Assembly: GCF_026230105.1 (NCBI RefSeq) | Contig: NC_079476.1 | Coordinates: 1,819,209 to 1,883,208, forward strand | Direction: 5' to 3' | DNA length: 64,000 bases | Source of the DNA: Diorhabda sublineata | Taxonomy: Eukaryota > Arthropoda > Insecta > Coleoptera > Chrysomelidae | In this document: piece after piece, positions 34,604 through 45,319 of the stretch | Layout of the letters: each line of letters starts with the position of its first letter | Numbering within the stretch: the stretch's first letter is position 1 | Notes under the pieces: model-generated | Told to the model about the DNA's origin: nothing | Database searches by the model: none | Seen by the model: the letters and a program-made list of their open reading frames with translations, nothing else | Position numbers and translations under genes: made by a program

Positions 34604-34995
34604 TACGAGGTCTGGTTATTAAATAACGAGACGCTGGGTATCTAGATATCGTCCCAAAACACGTTTTCGTTGATATTAATCTTAAATTTCTCTATAATTG
34701 GAAAAAAATCCGACTGAGTGCTATAAATCATTGCAAGAGACCTACGGGGACAATTCTCTATCTAGTGCGCGTGTTTTTGAGTGGTGTAAGCGCTTTATTG
34801 AGGGCCGAGAGAGCACTGAAGATGACCAGCGTCCAGGTCGCTTTGTGACTGATTCAACTCCGGTAATAGTGACCAAAATCAACCGAATTGTGCGTGCAGA
34901 TCGTCGAATGAGCATCCGGATGATTGCCGAAGCTGTAAACACCGATAAGGAAAAAGTTTGTGCGATGTGACTGAAATTGATATCAAAAAGGAGCC
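34604..34995 (+). mobile_element. mariner 5' end with N-terminal transposase domain
   Basis: TA then CGAGGTCTGGTTATTAAATA (from 34606) is a mariner terminal inverted repeat type. From about 34698 one frame is open to 34970. It reads NPTECYKSLQETYGDNSLSS, ARVFEWCKRFIEGRESTEDD, QRPGRF, then RIVRADRRMSIRMIAEAVNT and DKEKV: both helix-turn-helix units with the linker (normally DPRSGRP). The copy stops after the DNA-binding domain and the catalytic domain and 3' end are absent. This is the best-kept open frame among the mariner relics, but it lacks a proper ATG at the usual place. Confidence 0.88.
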
Positions 34996-35059
34996 CAAAC
35001 ATCAAACTTTTTATTTAGTTTATTGCTTATTGACTATTGTCTGTTTCCAAGGAACAAGC

Positions 35060-35640
35060 TTACGAAATCGATGAGATTTCATGAAAAACTACATTTTGAT
35101 TTCAGAAGTAGATAGGTTTCCTAAATACCTGTATTTGCATTTATTGGCAAAACAACGAAATTTTCGAGGTGCTTGTATAAAAAGTGCATGAATCAATAAA
35201 CAAAACGTGTTCCTCAGTTAATATCTACACTTCAATTTTATCATAATGTATAGGGTGAAAGTAAAAATTAGAACATTTAACTGGGAAATAACACCATGAA
35301 AATGTATAGTATTTGAATTAGTGAAATGGAAACATTGTAATACAGAAAAATTTTTTTTTTGTAATTATTCACAGCGAGTTTTGAAATATCAAGTCTGAAC
35401 TTTTGACAAACATAATACAAAATTTTTCCTTTAATGTGGAAATTGGGAAAAAAATTTCACTAATTCTGATGAATTTCTGAAAAATTACATTGTTGATTTC
35501 AAAAATTATATGATACATATTTCACTTCATAATTTTTCTATAAAAAATTCTATAGTTTTGAAACTATATGAAATATTGATGGCTTTACCTCATTATGCAA
35601 TAGATAAAACGTGTTTCTTATTTAATATTCAGATTTCATA
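35060..35640 (+). repeat. Old tandem duplication, unit about 405 bp
   Basis: GATGAGATTTCATGAAAAAC (35070) and GATGAATTTCTGAAAAATTA (35468), and then ATAAACAAAACGTGTTCCTC (35196) and ATAGATAAAACGTGTTTCTT (35600), pair up at about 400-409 bp. The two units are well diverged. They lead directly into the 185-bp array. Confidence 0.55.
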
Positions 35641-37520
35641 TCTCCGATTTCTACTCAGTCAACGTGTTAATGTTCAAGGACCGAAATAACTGAAGTAATA
35701 ATAAAAATAAACCACATGGAGTTTGTTTTCGCTTTCAAATGATTCAAACCTGAAATATTTTCGAAAATAAGATACAAAATCTACTTTTCGAAAGAAAAAT
35801 GAAGAACTAGAAACACTCAGTCAACATGTTAATGTCCAAGAACCGAAATAGTTGAAGTGATTTTACTAAAATGGAGAAGAAACAAATTAAAATACACGAG
35901 ATGAGGTTTGCTTATGCTTTCAAACGTTCCAAATCTGCAATATTCTCCAAAATAAGGTATAAAACCTACTTTTCAAAGGAAAAAAGGAAAACGAAAAACA
36001 TTAATTCAACGTGTTAATGTCCAAGAACCAAAATAGTTGAAGTGATTTTATTAAATTAAATAAAAAAACAGATAAAAATAAACCACATGGAGTTTGTTTT
36101 TGCTTTCAAACGATTCAAACCTGAAATATTTTCGAAAATAAGGTACAAAACCTACTTCTACAAAGAAGAAAAAAAACAAGAGACACTCATTTAACGTTTT
36201 AATGTCCAAGAATCAAAATAGTTGGAGTAATTTTACTTAAATGAAAAAAAACAAATAAAAATATCGTTCAATCAATCGTTCCAAATCTGAAATATTCTCC
36301 AAAATAAGGTATAAAAACTACTTTTCCAAGGAAAAAAGAAAAACTAAGATTACTCATTTAACGTGTTAATGTCCAAGAACCAAAATAATTGAGGTAATTT
36401 TACTAAAATGAAGAAAAAACAAATGTAAATACACGGGATGAGGTTTGTTTTTGCTTTCAAACGTTCCAAATCTGAAATATTCTCCGAAATAAGGTATAAA
36501 AACTACTTTTCCAAGGAAAAAAGAAAAACTAAAATTACTCATTTAACGTGTTAATGTCCAAGAACCAAAATAATTGAAGTAATTTTACTAAAATGAAGAA
36601 AAAACAAATGTAAATACACGGGATGAGGCTTGTTTTTGCTTTCAAACGTTCCAAATCTGAAATATTCTCCAAAATAAGGTACAAAACCTACTTTTCGAAA
36701 GAAAAATGAAGAACGAGAAACACTCAGTCAACATGTTAATGTCCAAGAACCGAAATAATTGAAGTAATTTTACTAAAATGAAGAAAAAACAAATGAAAAT
36801 ACACGGGATGAGGTTTGTTTTTGCTTTCAAACGTTCCAAATCTGGAATATTCTCCAAAATAAGGTACAAAACCTACTTTTCGAAAGAAAAATGAAGAACG
36901 AGAAACACTCAGTCAACATGTTAATGTCCAAGAACCGAAATAATTGAAGTAATTTTACTAAAATGAAGAAAAAACAAATGAAAATACACGGGATGAGGTT
37001 TGTTTTTGCTTTCAAACGTTCCAAATCTGGAATATTCTCAAAAATAAGGTACAAAACCTAATTTTCGACAGAAAAATTAAGAACGAAAAACATTCATTCA
37101 ACGTGTTAATGTCCAAGAACCAAAATAGTTGAAGTAGTTTTACTAAAATGAAGAAAAAACAAATGAAAATACACGAGATGAGGTTTGTTTTTGCTTTCAA
37201 ACGATTTAAACCTGAAATATTTTCGAAAATAAGGTACAAAACCTACTTCTACAAAGAAGAAAGAAAAACGAGAGACACTAATTTAACGTGTTAATGTCCA
37301 AGAACCAAGACAGTTGAAGTGATTTCATTAAATTAAATAAAAAAACAAATAAAAATACAGGACATGAAGTTTGTTTCTGTTTTCAAACGTTCTAAACCTG
37401 AAATATTTTCGAAAATAAGGTACAAAACCTACTTTTCGAAAGAAAAATTAAGAACGAGAAACACTCAGTCAACATGTTAATGTCCAAGAACCGACATAGT
37501 TGAAGTAATTTCACTAAATG
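35641..37520 (+). repeat. 185-bp satellite array, about 11 copies
   Basis: The word GTTAATGTCCAAGAACC recurs at about 35669, 35831, 36016, 36201, 36368, 36552, 36738, 36923, 37108, 37293 and 37479. The spacing is 184-186 bp except for two shorter units (162 and 167 bp). Units carry ACTTTTCGAAAGAAAAATGA or ACTTTTCCAAGGAAAAAAGA variants, so there are subtypes. Units at 36738 and 36923 are nearly identical. The repeated minus-strand 75-codon frames inside are by-products of the period. Confidence 0.95.
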
Positions 37521-38596
37521 GAATTTTTTCGAACAATTATCAATATCCGCAAGTTGATACTACTGAATATTTAATCCTATTACCACCGAGTGAAGCGTGA
37601 AATATTTTTTTTTCAGATTATTGAAGTTTTTGAAGCTTCTCATCCACTGTTAATATTTACTAGGCAAGGAACATTCGTTATCTGATATCTCACATTAATT
37701 TAGATTTCCTATGCACTTTTCAGAGTTAATATTTCTCTAATTCTGGGAAACCATCAAGTTGTTGTTAGCACGTATCAATAGCTCATCTGTTTATCAAGAT
37801 GTCAGATAACCAAGAAAAAATAAACTTTTTTGTCAAGGTATAAACAGAAAGTTGTTGAAAAAGTTATTGGAAGTGTGCTAGAAAAAATTATAATATAATC
37901 CGGATTTAGATGAACCGAAGGTGGTGTATGGATCTGTTATTACTTCCATGTTTCTGAATTTGCAGCTTATTCGTGCTTCATTTAAGAAGTAATACGCTTC
38001 GTAAATAAATTTTTTTATTGCATCTCAATTTTAGACACCAAATATTTATTCGGTGTGATCTTTCATTTAATATTATCCTGAGATTTACCAAATTTCTCCA
38101 ACTGATTTGTACGACATGTATTTTTAAGAAAAAACTGTTTTTCATCATTGAAAATTTTTTCTAGTCTATTAGGTAAACGTATAAGGAAATGAGTGAAGTG
38201 TGAACATCAAGTTCAAGTAAGTAGAATAACATATTTTCGCGCAGATTCTCCGAGAAAAACTAACAAGATTCAAGTACGTGATATATCAATATCAAAAAAT
38301 AAATGGACCGGAATTAATTTTGAAAAAGCAAAATAACCAAGATATTCGATCAAATTATTCGTAGAATTTGAGGCAATAATTTGATCAAATTTACGATATG
38401 CAAATTGCTAATTTTGAACAAAAAAATTGATCTAAGGTATCCGAATGATTTCAAAAACACAATAACAATTCATGGAACTGAATACTCCATTTCAATATTA
38501 CTGTAATCAATGTCTACCACAAATTCCTTGAACGAAAATAAGCCGATACATCAGTTCCAAGTCGTAATTGATCTGGAAACGTTGGTGATATTCTAA
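37521..38596. other. No recognisable feature
   Basis: AT-rich DNA with no ORF or repeat of note. Confidence 0.5.
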
Positions 38597-38732
38597 CTGA
38601 ACACACTGCTTACAAAACAAGACACAATTACACTAAACCAGTCTCTGAAGGTGATAACTTCGTTGTAGAAACGCAGGTCAGACAGTGTAATGGTGATTGT
38701 TAGTGTAGTGGTAGTGAAAACAGTGTGTTCAG
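38597..38732 (+). mobile_element. Short interspersed repeat, family A, copy 2 (best preserved)
   Basis: It starts CTGAACACACTG and ends CAGTGTGTTCAG, perfect 12-bp terminal inverted repeats. The interior has CAGTCTCTGAAGGTGATAAC, GTAGAAACGCAGGTCAGACA and GTGTAGTGGTAGTGAAAACA. The 136-bp element has no coding capacity. Confidence 0.85.
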
Positions 38733-38946
38733 TAATTTATTATCACTCGGTTACTCACCATGCGGCTTTGAAGTGAACACCAGGAAACTATCAGATTTTT
38801 TACTGTTTATAGTAGAGATCATTAGTGGAATGAAGAGTTCTTATTTACTGGAAAATAACACATATAATATGTCTTAAAAACTATTGGAAGTCATCCGTTT
38901 ACACGTTTTCAAAGATTTGTAAGAAGTAAAAAAATGTGGTGAAGCT

Positions 38947-39066
38947 CTGAAACAGACTGTACACGTTACTACTATACCAATACTCACAATTACATTGTAT
39001 GAACTGTTTACCCACAGCTCCGAAGGTGATAACTTGGTTTGGTGGTAGTGTGAGCAGTGTGTTCGG
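38947..39066 (+). mobile_element. Short interspersed repeat, family A, copy 3
   Basis: It starts CTGAAACAGACTG, holds CCGAAGGTGATAACTTGGTT and ends GTGTGAGCAGTGTGTTCGG. A central deletion relative to copy 2 removes the GAAACGCAGGTCAG part. It is followed by AATATCACCAA as in the other copies. Confidence 0.75.
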
Positions 39067-39601
39067 CATGAATATCACCAAATTTCAACTTAGAGGTAGA
39101 ATTTCATCATATATCTTTGAAATTGTAGACAACAACAAAAATAATGCCGAAATGAAAATTACGCGTTGGAATTATTGATCTCTATGGCGAGTTTCAATCC
39201 ATTAATTCTGTTATGGTTACGAAAATAAAATAAACAGTCGTTTTGTAGAACAAACTTTATCTATAAAAAATAGTTTTCCCAAAGTTTTAATCTGATTCTC
39301 ACTGGCGGAGTCATAGTATAAAAAATCTTGTAGTGCTATTTTCTGATCTATTTCTAATTGTCTAGTTGTAGAAATATTTATCCATTGTTGTTTTGAAATG
39401 TTCTCTAAAATTTCTTTGTGAACTATATGAACTATAAAAGCATGTGCAAGAGGAAGGAACAGATATACTAAAGTCGTCACCCGCTGGGTGACTTGATTGA
39501 TTCACCGATTTGGAAACTAAGGAAAAAATAAATTTCTATTTTTATTTTGATATTCATGATGTTGGTGATCTATCGATTAACATAAGTAATCAAGTTGTCA
39601 G
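39067..39601. other. No gene recognised; 87-codon minus-strand frame
   Basis: A frame at 39217-39480 (-) encodes a somewhat protein-like stretch (ILENISKQQWINISTTRQLE) but has no recognisable family, splice sites or neighbours. Confidence 0.35.
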
Positions 39602-40935
39602 TGCCAAAATAATATTTTGATGGAGATAGTCGAAACGTAAAAATTTTTATCTATCTTTCAAAAATTATAAAAAAACGAGACCTAAAATCAAGACGATTTG
39701 AAAACAGTTTGTGTAAGTTTTAGGTATAGAGAATATTATGTAAAAATTAATTAGTATTTCCTAAGGATTTTCAAAAATATATAGGGTGATCTATTGTTAT
39801 TTTCAGTGGGTTTGGGTTCTTTGTTGAGAAATGTTGAAGTTGACAAAATGTTCAGTTCAGAAGAGTTACAAGAGGTACACAAAAATCAGTATCTAACCTT
39901 TTAATAAAAAAAAATATTCAGGACTTTCTTTAAAATTCTTACAATTCTATGAAAGAAAATTAATGAACAAAGTTTTGGCATTTGATACGAAATAAACTTG
40001 CATTTTGAATCGTTTGATGATACTTGTTTCAATTAACAAAACTCTTGCTAAATAATTATCGGATTGTTGCTCAATACTTAACCATTCTTGAGATTAGAAA
40101 TTGGAGCATGTTTGATTGTCGCCATTTCATTTCACTTTTTTCGCTGTCACGTGAACACATCAAAAGTGCTTATCACTTGCCAACTTGAGTAAATTAAAAA
40201 ATAACATGGTTACCAGCTTTAAAGTAAGGATAGGGTCAAGGTCTGGATAGGTCGGGTTAGCTGTCAATTTGTTTAATAAATAACAAAGTTAATAATTTTT
40301 TAGGAGAAAAAGAAAGATCTGACAACGATGTAAATACCACAATAACTCTGGCGGCATCACAAGACAAAAATTTATGAAAATCGTACAAGCCGTTTCCAAG
40401 ATAATTGAGGCGTTCTATACATGAGAATCACTTTTAGCCGTTTCCAAGATAATTGAGGCGTTCTACACATGAGAATCACTTTTAGCCGTTTCCAAGATAA
40501 TTGAGGCGTTCTACACATGAGAATCACTTTTAGCCGTTTCCAAGATAATTGAGGCGTTCTATACATGAGAATCACTTTTAGCCGTTTCCAAGATAATTGA
40601 GGCGTTCTATACATGAGAATCACTTTTAGCCGTTTCCAAGATATTTGAGGCGTTCTATACATGAGAATCACTTTTAGCCGTTTCCAAGATATTTGAGGCG
40701 TTCTATACATGAGAATCACTTTTAGCCGTTTCCAAGATAATTGAGGCGTTCTATACATGAGAATCACTTTTAGCCGTTTCCAAGATAATTGAGGCGTTCT
40801 ATACATGATAATCACTTTTGTGATCACATGTTTTTAGGTCTCTTCCGTTTTAAAATTGGTTTTTCTCAATAATTTTTGAAAGATAGATAAAAATTTTGAA
40901 GTTTCGACTACTTTCAGTCTTAATCAAAATTGGCA
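39602..40935. mobile_element. Module pair face-to-face enclosing a minisatellite
   Basis: The left arm 39602-39700 (AGTCGAAACGTAAAAATTTT, ATCTATCTTTCAAAAATTAT, GAGACCTAAAATCAAG) returns inverted at 40834-40935 (TTTTTAGGTCTC, AATAATTTTTGAAAGATAGA, GTTTCGACTACTTTC). The outermost words TGCCAAAATAATATTTTGAT and ATCAAAATTGGCA also pair. Here the AGTCGAAAC end of each module points outwards, the reverse of the arrangement at 2422-2611. The loop of about 1.1 kb holds the 48-bp array. Confidence 0.8.
40393..40824 (+). repeat. 48-bp minisatellite, 9 copies
   Basis: TTTCCAAGATAATTGAGGCG (with TTCTATACATGAGAATCACTTTTAGCCG) repeats at 40393 and every 48 bp to 40824. Variants are ATATTTGAGG in two adjacent units and CTACACATG in two adjacent units. 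Because 48 is a multiple of three, the minus strand is open for 151 codons as a 16-residue repeat (about VILMYRTPQLSWKRLK), which is a by-product rather than evidence of a gene. Confidence 0.97.
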
Positions 40936-41754
40936 AAGTGATTGGAACAGATCCCAATTGATATAAAAACTGTAAAATCATCCTTCAACAATGGAAAACA
41001 GTTTTAAAAATCGTACGGACCAAATAAAAATCGATTTTTTAAGTCTAGAGTACATAATCGAATCTATTTAACCGAGGAAGCGTACGAATACTTAACAATA
41101 ATTGTAATAACACAAACTTAATGAAATATAAAAAAAGACACTCAAATATATCACAAATTGTGAACACACATGTCACTAATAACGAAGGTGATGCCACAAA
41201 TTTATGAAAAAAATATATTTTTCCAAATATTTCTCGAAACAAAAAATACGGAAATTTTGCTACTGATATAATTTGGTACTTTTCAAATACTCTCCTACAG
41301 GCAGTAAAAAATCGTATCAACTTTCTAAACATGACAAAAATGTTGTTAAAGTTTCCTCAAAACCTACGTTTAATAATACTAACGGACCAAACCAAATTTT
41401 ATTGAAATATTTATAAGGAAATTGGACTCAATTTCTCTTAAATAGGGTGATTTTGTTCAAGGAATGTGTGAAGAACTTTTACATACGTATTGTATAAGTA
41501 TTGGAGTCCTAGTTCGTTTCTACTATCATAGTTTTTCTTACTAAAACATTATATTTAGTGAATGGGATTCTGAATGTCGAGAATAACTGATGAAAAGTGT
41601 CAAAACAGGCATAGGAAAATATGCGATTACTATATTTTTCACAGAACAGATGCATTATTCGTTACTTTACCATGACACACTTGAAATTCATGTAGGTATT
41701 GAATGTATATCAATTTAAAATACGTTTCAGAACGATAATCAACACTTGTACTCG
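40936..41754. other. No recognisable feature
   Basis: AT-rich DNA; the 95-codon minus frame at 41045-41332 is Phe/Leu/Ile-rich noise. Confidence 0.5.
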
Positions 41755-41867
41755 ATGACCGCCGCAGGTCGACCGCTACCAAGTACAGGCAAGGTGACAC
41801 GGGGCAGTCCGAGCGTGCAGTGCTACACTCTAGTGGGAGGTTGCACCACCATAGCGGCGAGACGTAC

Positions 41868-42009
41868 CTTCATAGCTTCGGGGCTTGAACCGTGGTGATT
41901 CGGAGGAAGGTTACCGGTCCCGTTCCCGCTTCGTGGTGTTGTCGTGTAGATAGCGTCGGCGGGAATGCCTCCTGGACCAGTGGCAGTTTTTTCAATATCA
42001 ATTTTCTGC
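41868..42009 (-). CDS. Putative host internal exon, unknown product
   Basis: This is a sharply GC-rich island in AT-rich DNA. On the minus strand a strong acceptor (CTAATAATAGAATTCTGTTT then TAG, AG at 42011-42010) precedes G CAG AAA ATT GAT. The frame is open for 47 codons (IDIEKTATGPGGIPADAIYT, then TTPRSGNGTGNLPPNHHGSS, PEAMK) and ends at AAG before GTACGT, a good donor (41867-41862). The length of 142 bp starts with one base of a split codon and ends on a codon boundary. Codon use is unlike the noise frames. If the donor is skipped, translation runs 14 residues further to a stop with C-terminus PPTRV, a class I PDZ-binding type end, so this could also be an alternative last exon. The Gly/Pro/Asn-rich composition suggests a disordered segment. 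The gene is not recognised. Confidence 0.6.
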
Positions 42010-42679
42010 CTAAAACAGAATTCTATTATTAGCAATTTTTAAAAAGAATATTCATTTCAATAATGTAGCATCAAACAAAATCATTTCGACAATAATTTTT
42101 CGTTCAACCATTACCAAATGTTTTGTCCAATTTTTTCAGAAAACACAATAAAGAACAATCTCACATTGATGAAGGGTGTTCAATTTTTGAGCAAGAAATT
42201 ATGTTAAATACTGCATTTCCATTAACTATAATAAAAAGGACTTAAAATTCGAAAGAGACCCCGTTGTTCGGGTATTTAGAAATCATCTCAAACACTTTAT
42301 TAAGAAAATGCGAATTATATTACTCAAGACGGTATGTCTTTAAATTAATTCAGCGGCACTCGCGGCCCTTATCACCGACAACGTTGAGGAAATTTAAATG
42401 TCAATTTATTTTACGTTCTTTTCACTTTTTCCTTGTTAATTTTTAGATACTGGGACGCTAAACGGAATCCTAGTAGAGGTGTAACATGAAAAGTAATATA
42501 TTATAAATCATTGATAGAAATTTCTGATTTAAAATTCAAAATACAGTTCCATCATTAATGAAAAATTTCATTATGTTGATTATACTAAATACGTAGTGCA
42601 GTTCATGAGTTCTTGGACTCGCAAAAATCTTCATACACACACAGTCGGTGACAGTGATCTATTTCTTCGAACAAGTTAT
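42010..42679. other. No recognisable feature
   Basis: AT-rich DNA with a slightly GC-richer patch at 42340-42385; probably intron if the adjacent exon is real. Confidence 0.45.
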
Positions 42680-43300
42680 TTTGAAGAGGTCTCGAATTGA
42701 GTTTCGAGGTTTCATGCAAGGATTAACACCAACACAAATAAAGAAAAGAATGGTGGCTGCTTACGTTGACTCGTGACCATTATTTTTAACAACTACAAAT
42801 TGATCTGAGTTGTTTCGCTGGGAACGAGAATCAATAGAAGATGATCTGCGTACAGAAAATCCTGTGACCGTGACTGTGACCGTATTCCTCAAAACATTAA
42901 ATTAGTTAAAGAAATTATTGTTGATGGCACCTAAAAATTTAGTGCAAGATGGGTGTCTCGATATCTCAGCGCAGTTTGAAGTCAGTGTCGAATAGAATTT
43001 TGTGACCGATTTTTATAGCCGTGTCGTGAGGATCAAGAAAGTGTGAGGAACTTGTGGTGTTTCACCATGATCCGACATCCAGAACAAATGGATTTCAAAG
43101 AATTGAATACAACTGTAAACGCATTGTATTACCCTGACTTACTAAGGCAGTTGCATCAAATAAATTATCAGAAAAAGAAACGGAAAAATCAACTAAGGTG
43201 TGCGTTAAAGTCCATGACAATGCTACTGAGCTTTCCAAGAATTGAAAACTTTTTGCTGAAGCTAAAGACCGAGTGAGACATTTAACAGCGACGATGTATT
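42680..43300 (+). pseudogene. mariner transposase N-terminal fragment, decayed
   Basis: Plus-strand text EFRGFMQGLTPTQIKKRMVA then AYVDS (42697-42770) is the first helix-turn-helix of a mariner (FR..EGFTPTEIK.RM..VYGDS). FRWERESIEDDLRTENPVTV at 42816-42880 corresponds to FRRGRESIEDDPRSGRPVTV. Stops interrupt. Further right, 43105-43250 reads YYPDLLRQLHQ and a possible HDNAT remnant, which may be the middle of the same transposase. It is a separate lineage from the other mariners in the window. Confidence 0.7.
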
Positions 43301-44285
43301 TAAACAGGAGGTAAACCAGCATTTAGTATATTAATAGGGGTATTGGGCATAGAAGCTTCAGTGAGACGTTCTGAAAAATGTATGGAAATAACGAGAGAAT
43401 ATATTGGAAAATACTCGAAGTACATTTTAGAATTGCTCAATAGAATTTGAAAACAATCATCCGCTCAATTAGTGACATAACTGAAACAATTGGAAATTCA
43501 TCGTCTAAAAAGTGGAAAATAAAGTATATTATAAGGTAGATTCAATGTTTAAGAAAATTGTTACATATTCAGTTCAATTTCATTATATTTTGGAAAGTTT
43601 CACTTGAAAATCGAGTTTATAATACCGGCTTTACTGAAATATTTCAATTAAACATTTTTTCGTACCGTATAGCGGTCGAATCATTTGTACATATTGAGAA
43701 ACGTGAACGGTAATGATATGCTAATATATTGAATTCAAATTTATTATTAATTCATCTCATGCATCTCAATACATTTCTGGGAACTCTTCGTTTACAGCCA
43801 TTATTTGATAATTTCATTACCCTGGTTTCTTTCAGGTGAAAATATATTTTAGAAAATGGTTATTCGACCTAACTTTCACTTTTTTCTAAGCCCCACTCTA
43901 TCTTTAAATAGAAACATAGTAACTTGGAGTCAGTCTTGAAGACACAGTTAGTCTTCGTCAACATTGAATGCAGGTAACCACTAGCAAGATCGCATCCCGT
44001 CGAAAAACTAAATATTGATTCATTTAGTTAATTTCGTCGACTTAATTTCAAATTTGAAATAAGTTGGTGAATGAAAATATTCAATACGAACACAAAATTT
44101 AGATTTCCTTCGTTGTTATGTGATCTTTCCAAGATTTTATTGTTGTCATCAACTTATGTTTTATCTTATCCCAATGGGTAATCATTGTTTAACACCTATA
44201 ATATTGTACTACAAATCTATCACAGTTTTATTATTATTTTCAAGGAATCGTACGTGTTTTTAGTATAAATTGACTCTTATATTCA
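43301..44285. other. No recognisable feature
   Basis: AT-rich DNA without recognised genes or repeats. Confidence 0.5.
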
Positions 44286-44372
44286 GACACTGAACTAAAC
44301 TTCTTCAGTCTCTGAAGACGATAACTTGGTTATAGAAACGCACGTCAACCAGTGTAATTGTGGGCGTAAATA
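44286..44372 (+). mobile_element. Short interspersed repeat, family A, copy 4 (truncated)
   Basis: CTGAACTAAACTTCTTCAGT leads into CTCTGAAGACGATAACTTGG, TATAGAAACGCACGTCAACC and AGTGTAATTGTG, then directly AATATCACCAA. The right inverted repeat is deleted. Confidence 0.75.
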
Positions 44373-45319
44373 TCACCAACGATTCCAAAAATTCCAAGTT
44401 AAATCTGTATATTATCTTAAACGTAGTATATATTATTGATATGAAGTATAATCAATACGAACATTATTCCACAAACCCTTTTTTTCACATACCTCCTGAA
44501 AGGGGAATATGAGAAATTTATGTTGCATCGTTCATATAGATTTTTTTCCCTATGTTGTGGTAATGAAGAACTCCCTTAGAGAGATGTAAATAACGTGTCG
44601 TTATATAACAGGCACCAGGAAACTCTAAATTATCCTTGTCGAAACATTTTCCGTGTTGGTAAATAATGAATTTTCATGGGCATGTGAATAGTTAAAAATT
44701 TGATTTACTCCTGACGATGTGATAAAGCCACGAAATGTGTATATGGAAGAGAAATAAAGTTCATGAAGTGGAGTATTTATGTTTCCCGAAATACGGCGAT
44801 AAGGCAGATGTTTTTGGAGGCGATGGTTCGTTATCTGTTGAAATGTATCCACTAAGATATAAAATTTGTTGCGTCCAATACCTCAACTCCCAATTTAAGA
44901 TGATTGATTGATGCCAGAAGGGTAGTTCCGTCCAGAAGATGTACTTGATTTTCTATTATTTCCATGGTCATAGTTATATGGTGTGGAACAGTGGAATGGA
45001 ATAAATAGTCTAATTTAGTGTTAATGTTATATATACTTGTACTCGATAATCTGTCAGTTTGTATCTATATTTTAGAATATTTTGTAACGAAAAATGAACT
45101 ATTTAACCTAATGCCAGGAAAAAGTGAAGATATAAGAGGCTAGCAATCTTCCAATACAATAAATATTGAAATATTGATTGGAATTTCTATTGCAAAACAT
45201 GAGATATTCGATGATATCACAAATTTATTCATAAAAGCACATCTAGTAAATACGACGTTGCTTTACTATATTTCATTTTTAGAACGAAACTTATTTCAAA
45301 TCTAGAGATTAGTAGAACT
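44373..45319. other. Probable continuation of an old repeat; no gene
   Basis: CACCAGGAAACTCTAAATTA near 44612 resembles CACCAGGAAACTATCAGATT near 38780, again downstream of a family A copy. A longer element may therefore have carried both parts. Nothing coding is recognised. Confidence 0.4.

Noticed and set aside
36642..37239. Three 75-codon minus-strand frames of near-identical sequence
   Set aside because: They are periodic by-products of the 185-bp satellite, and each is Phe/Leu/Ile-rich as expected from AT-rich antisense.
39217..39480. 87-codon minus frame as a host exon
   Set aside because: No splice sites of quality, no GC shift and no recognisable family, so it was left as unassigned.
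40372..40827. 151-codon minus-strand frame with a 16-residue repeat as a repeat protein
   Set aside because: It exists only because 48 is divisible by three. There is no unique sequence around it, no splice site, and it lies in the loop of a mobile element.
43043..43276. 77-codon plus frame as an independent gene
   Set aside because: It follows directly on a mariner N-terminal fragment and may be its decayed middle. The basic KKKRKN stretch alone gives no family.
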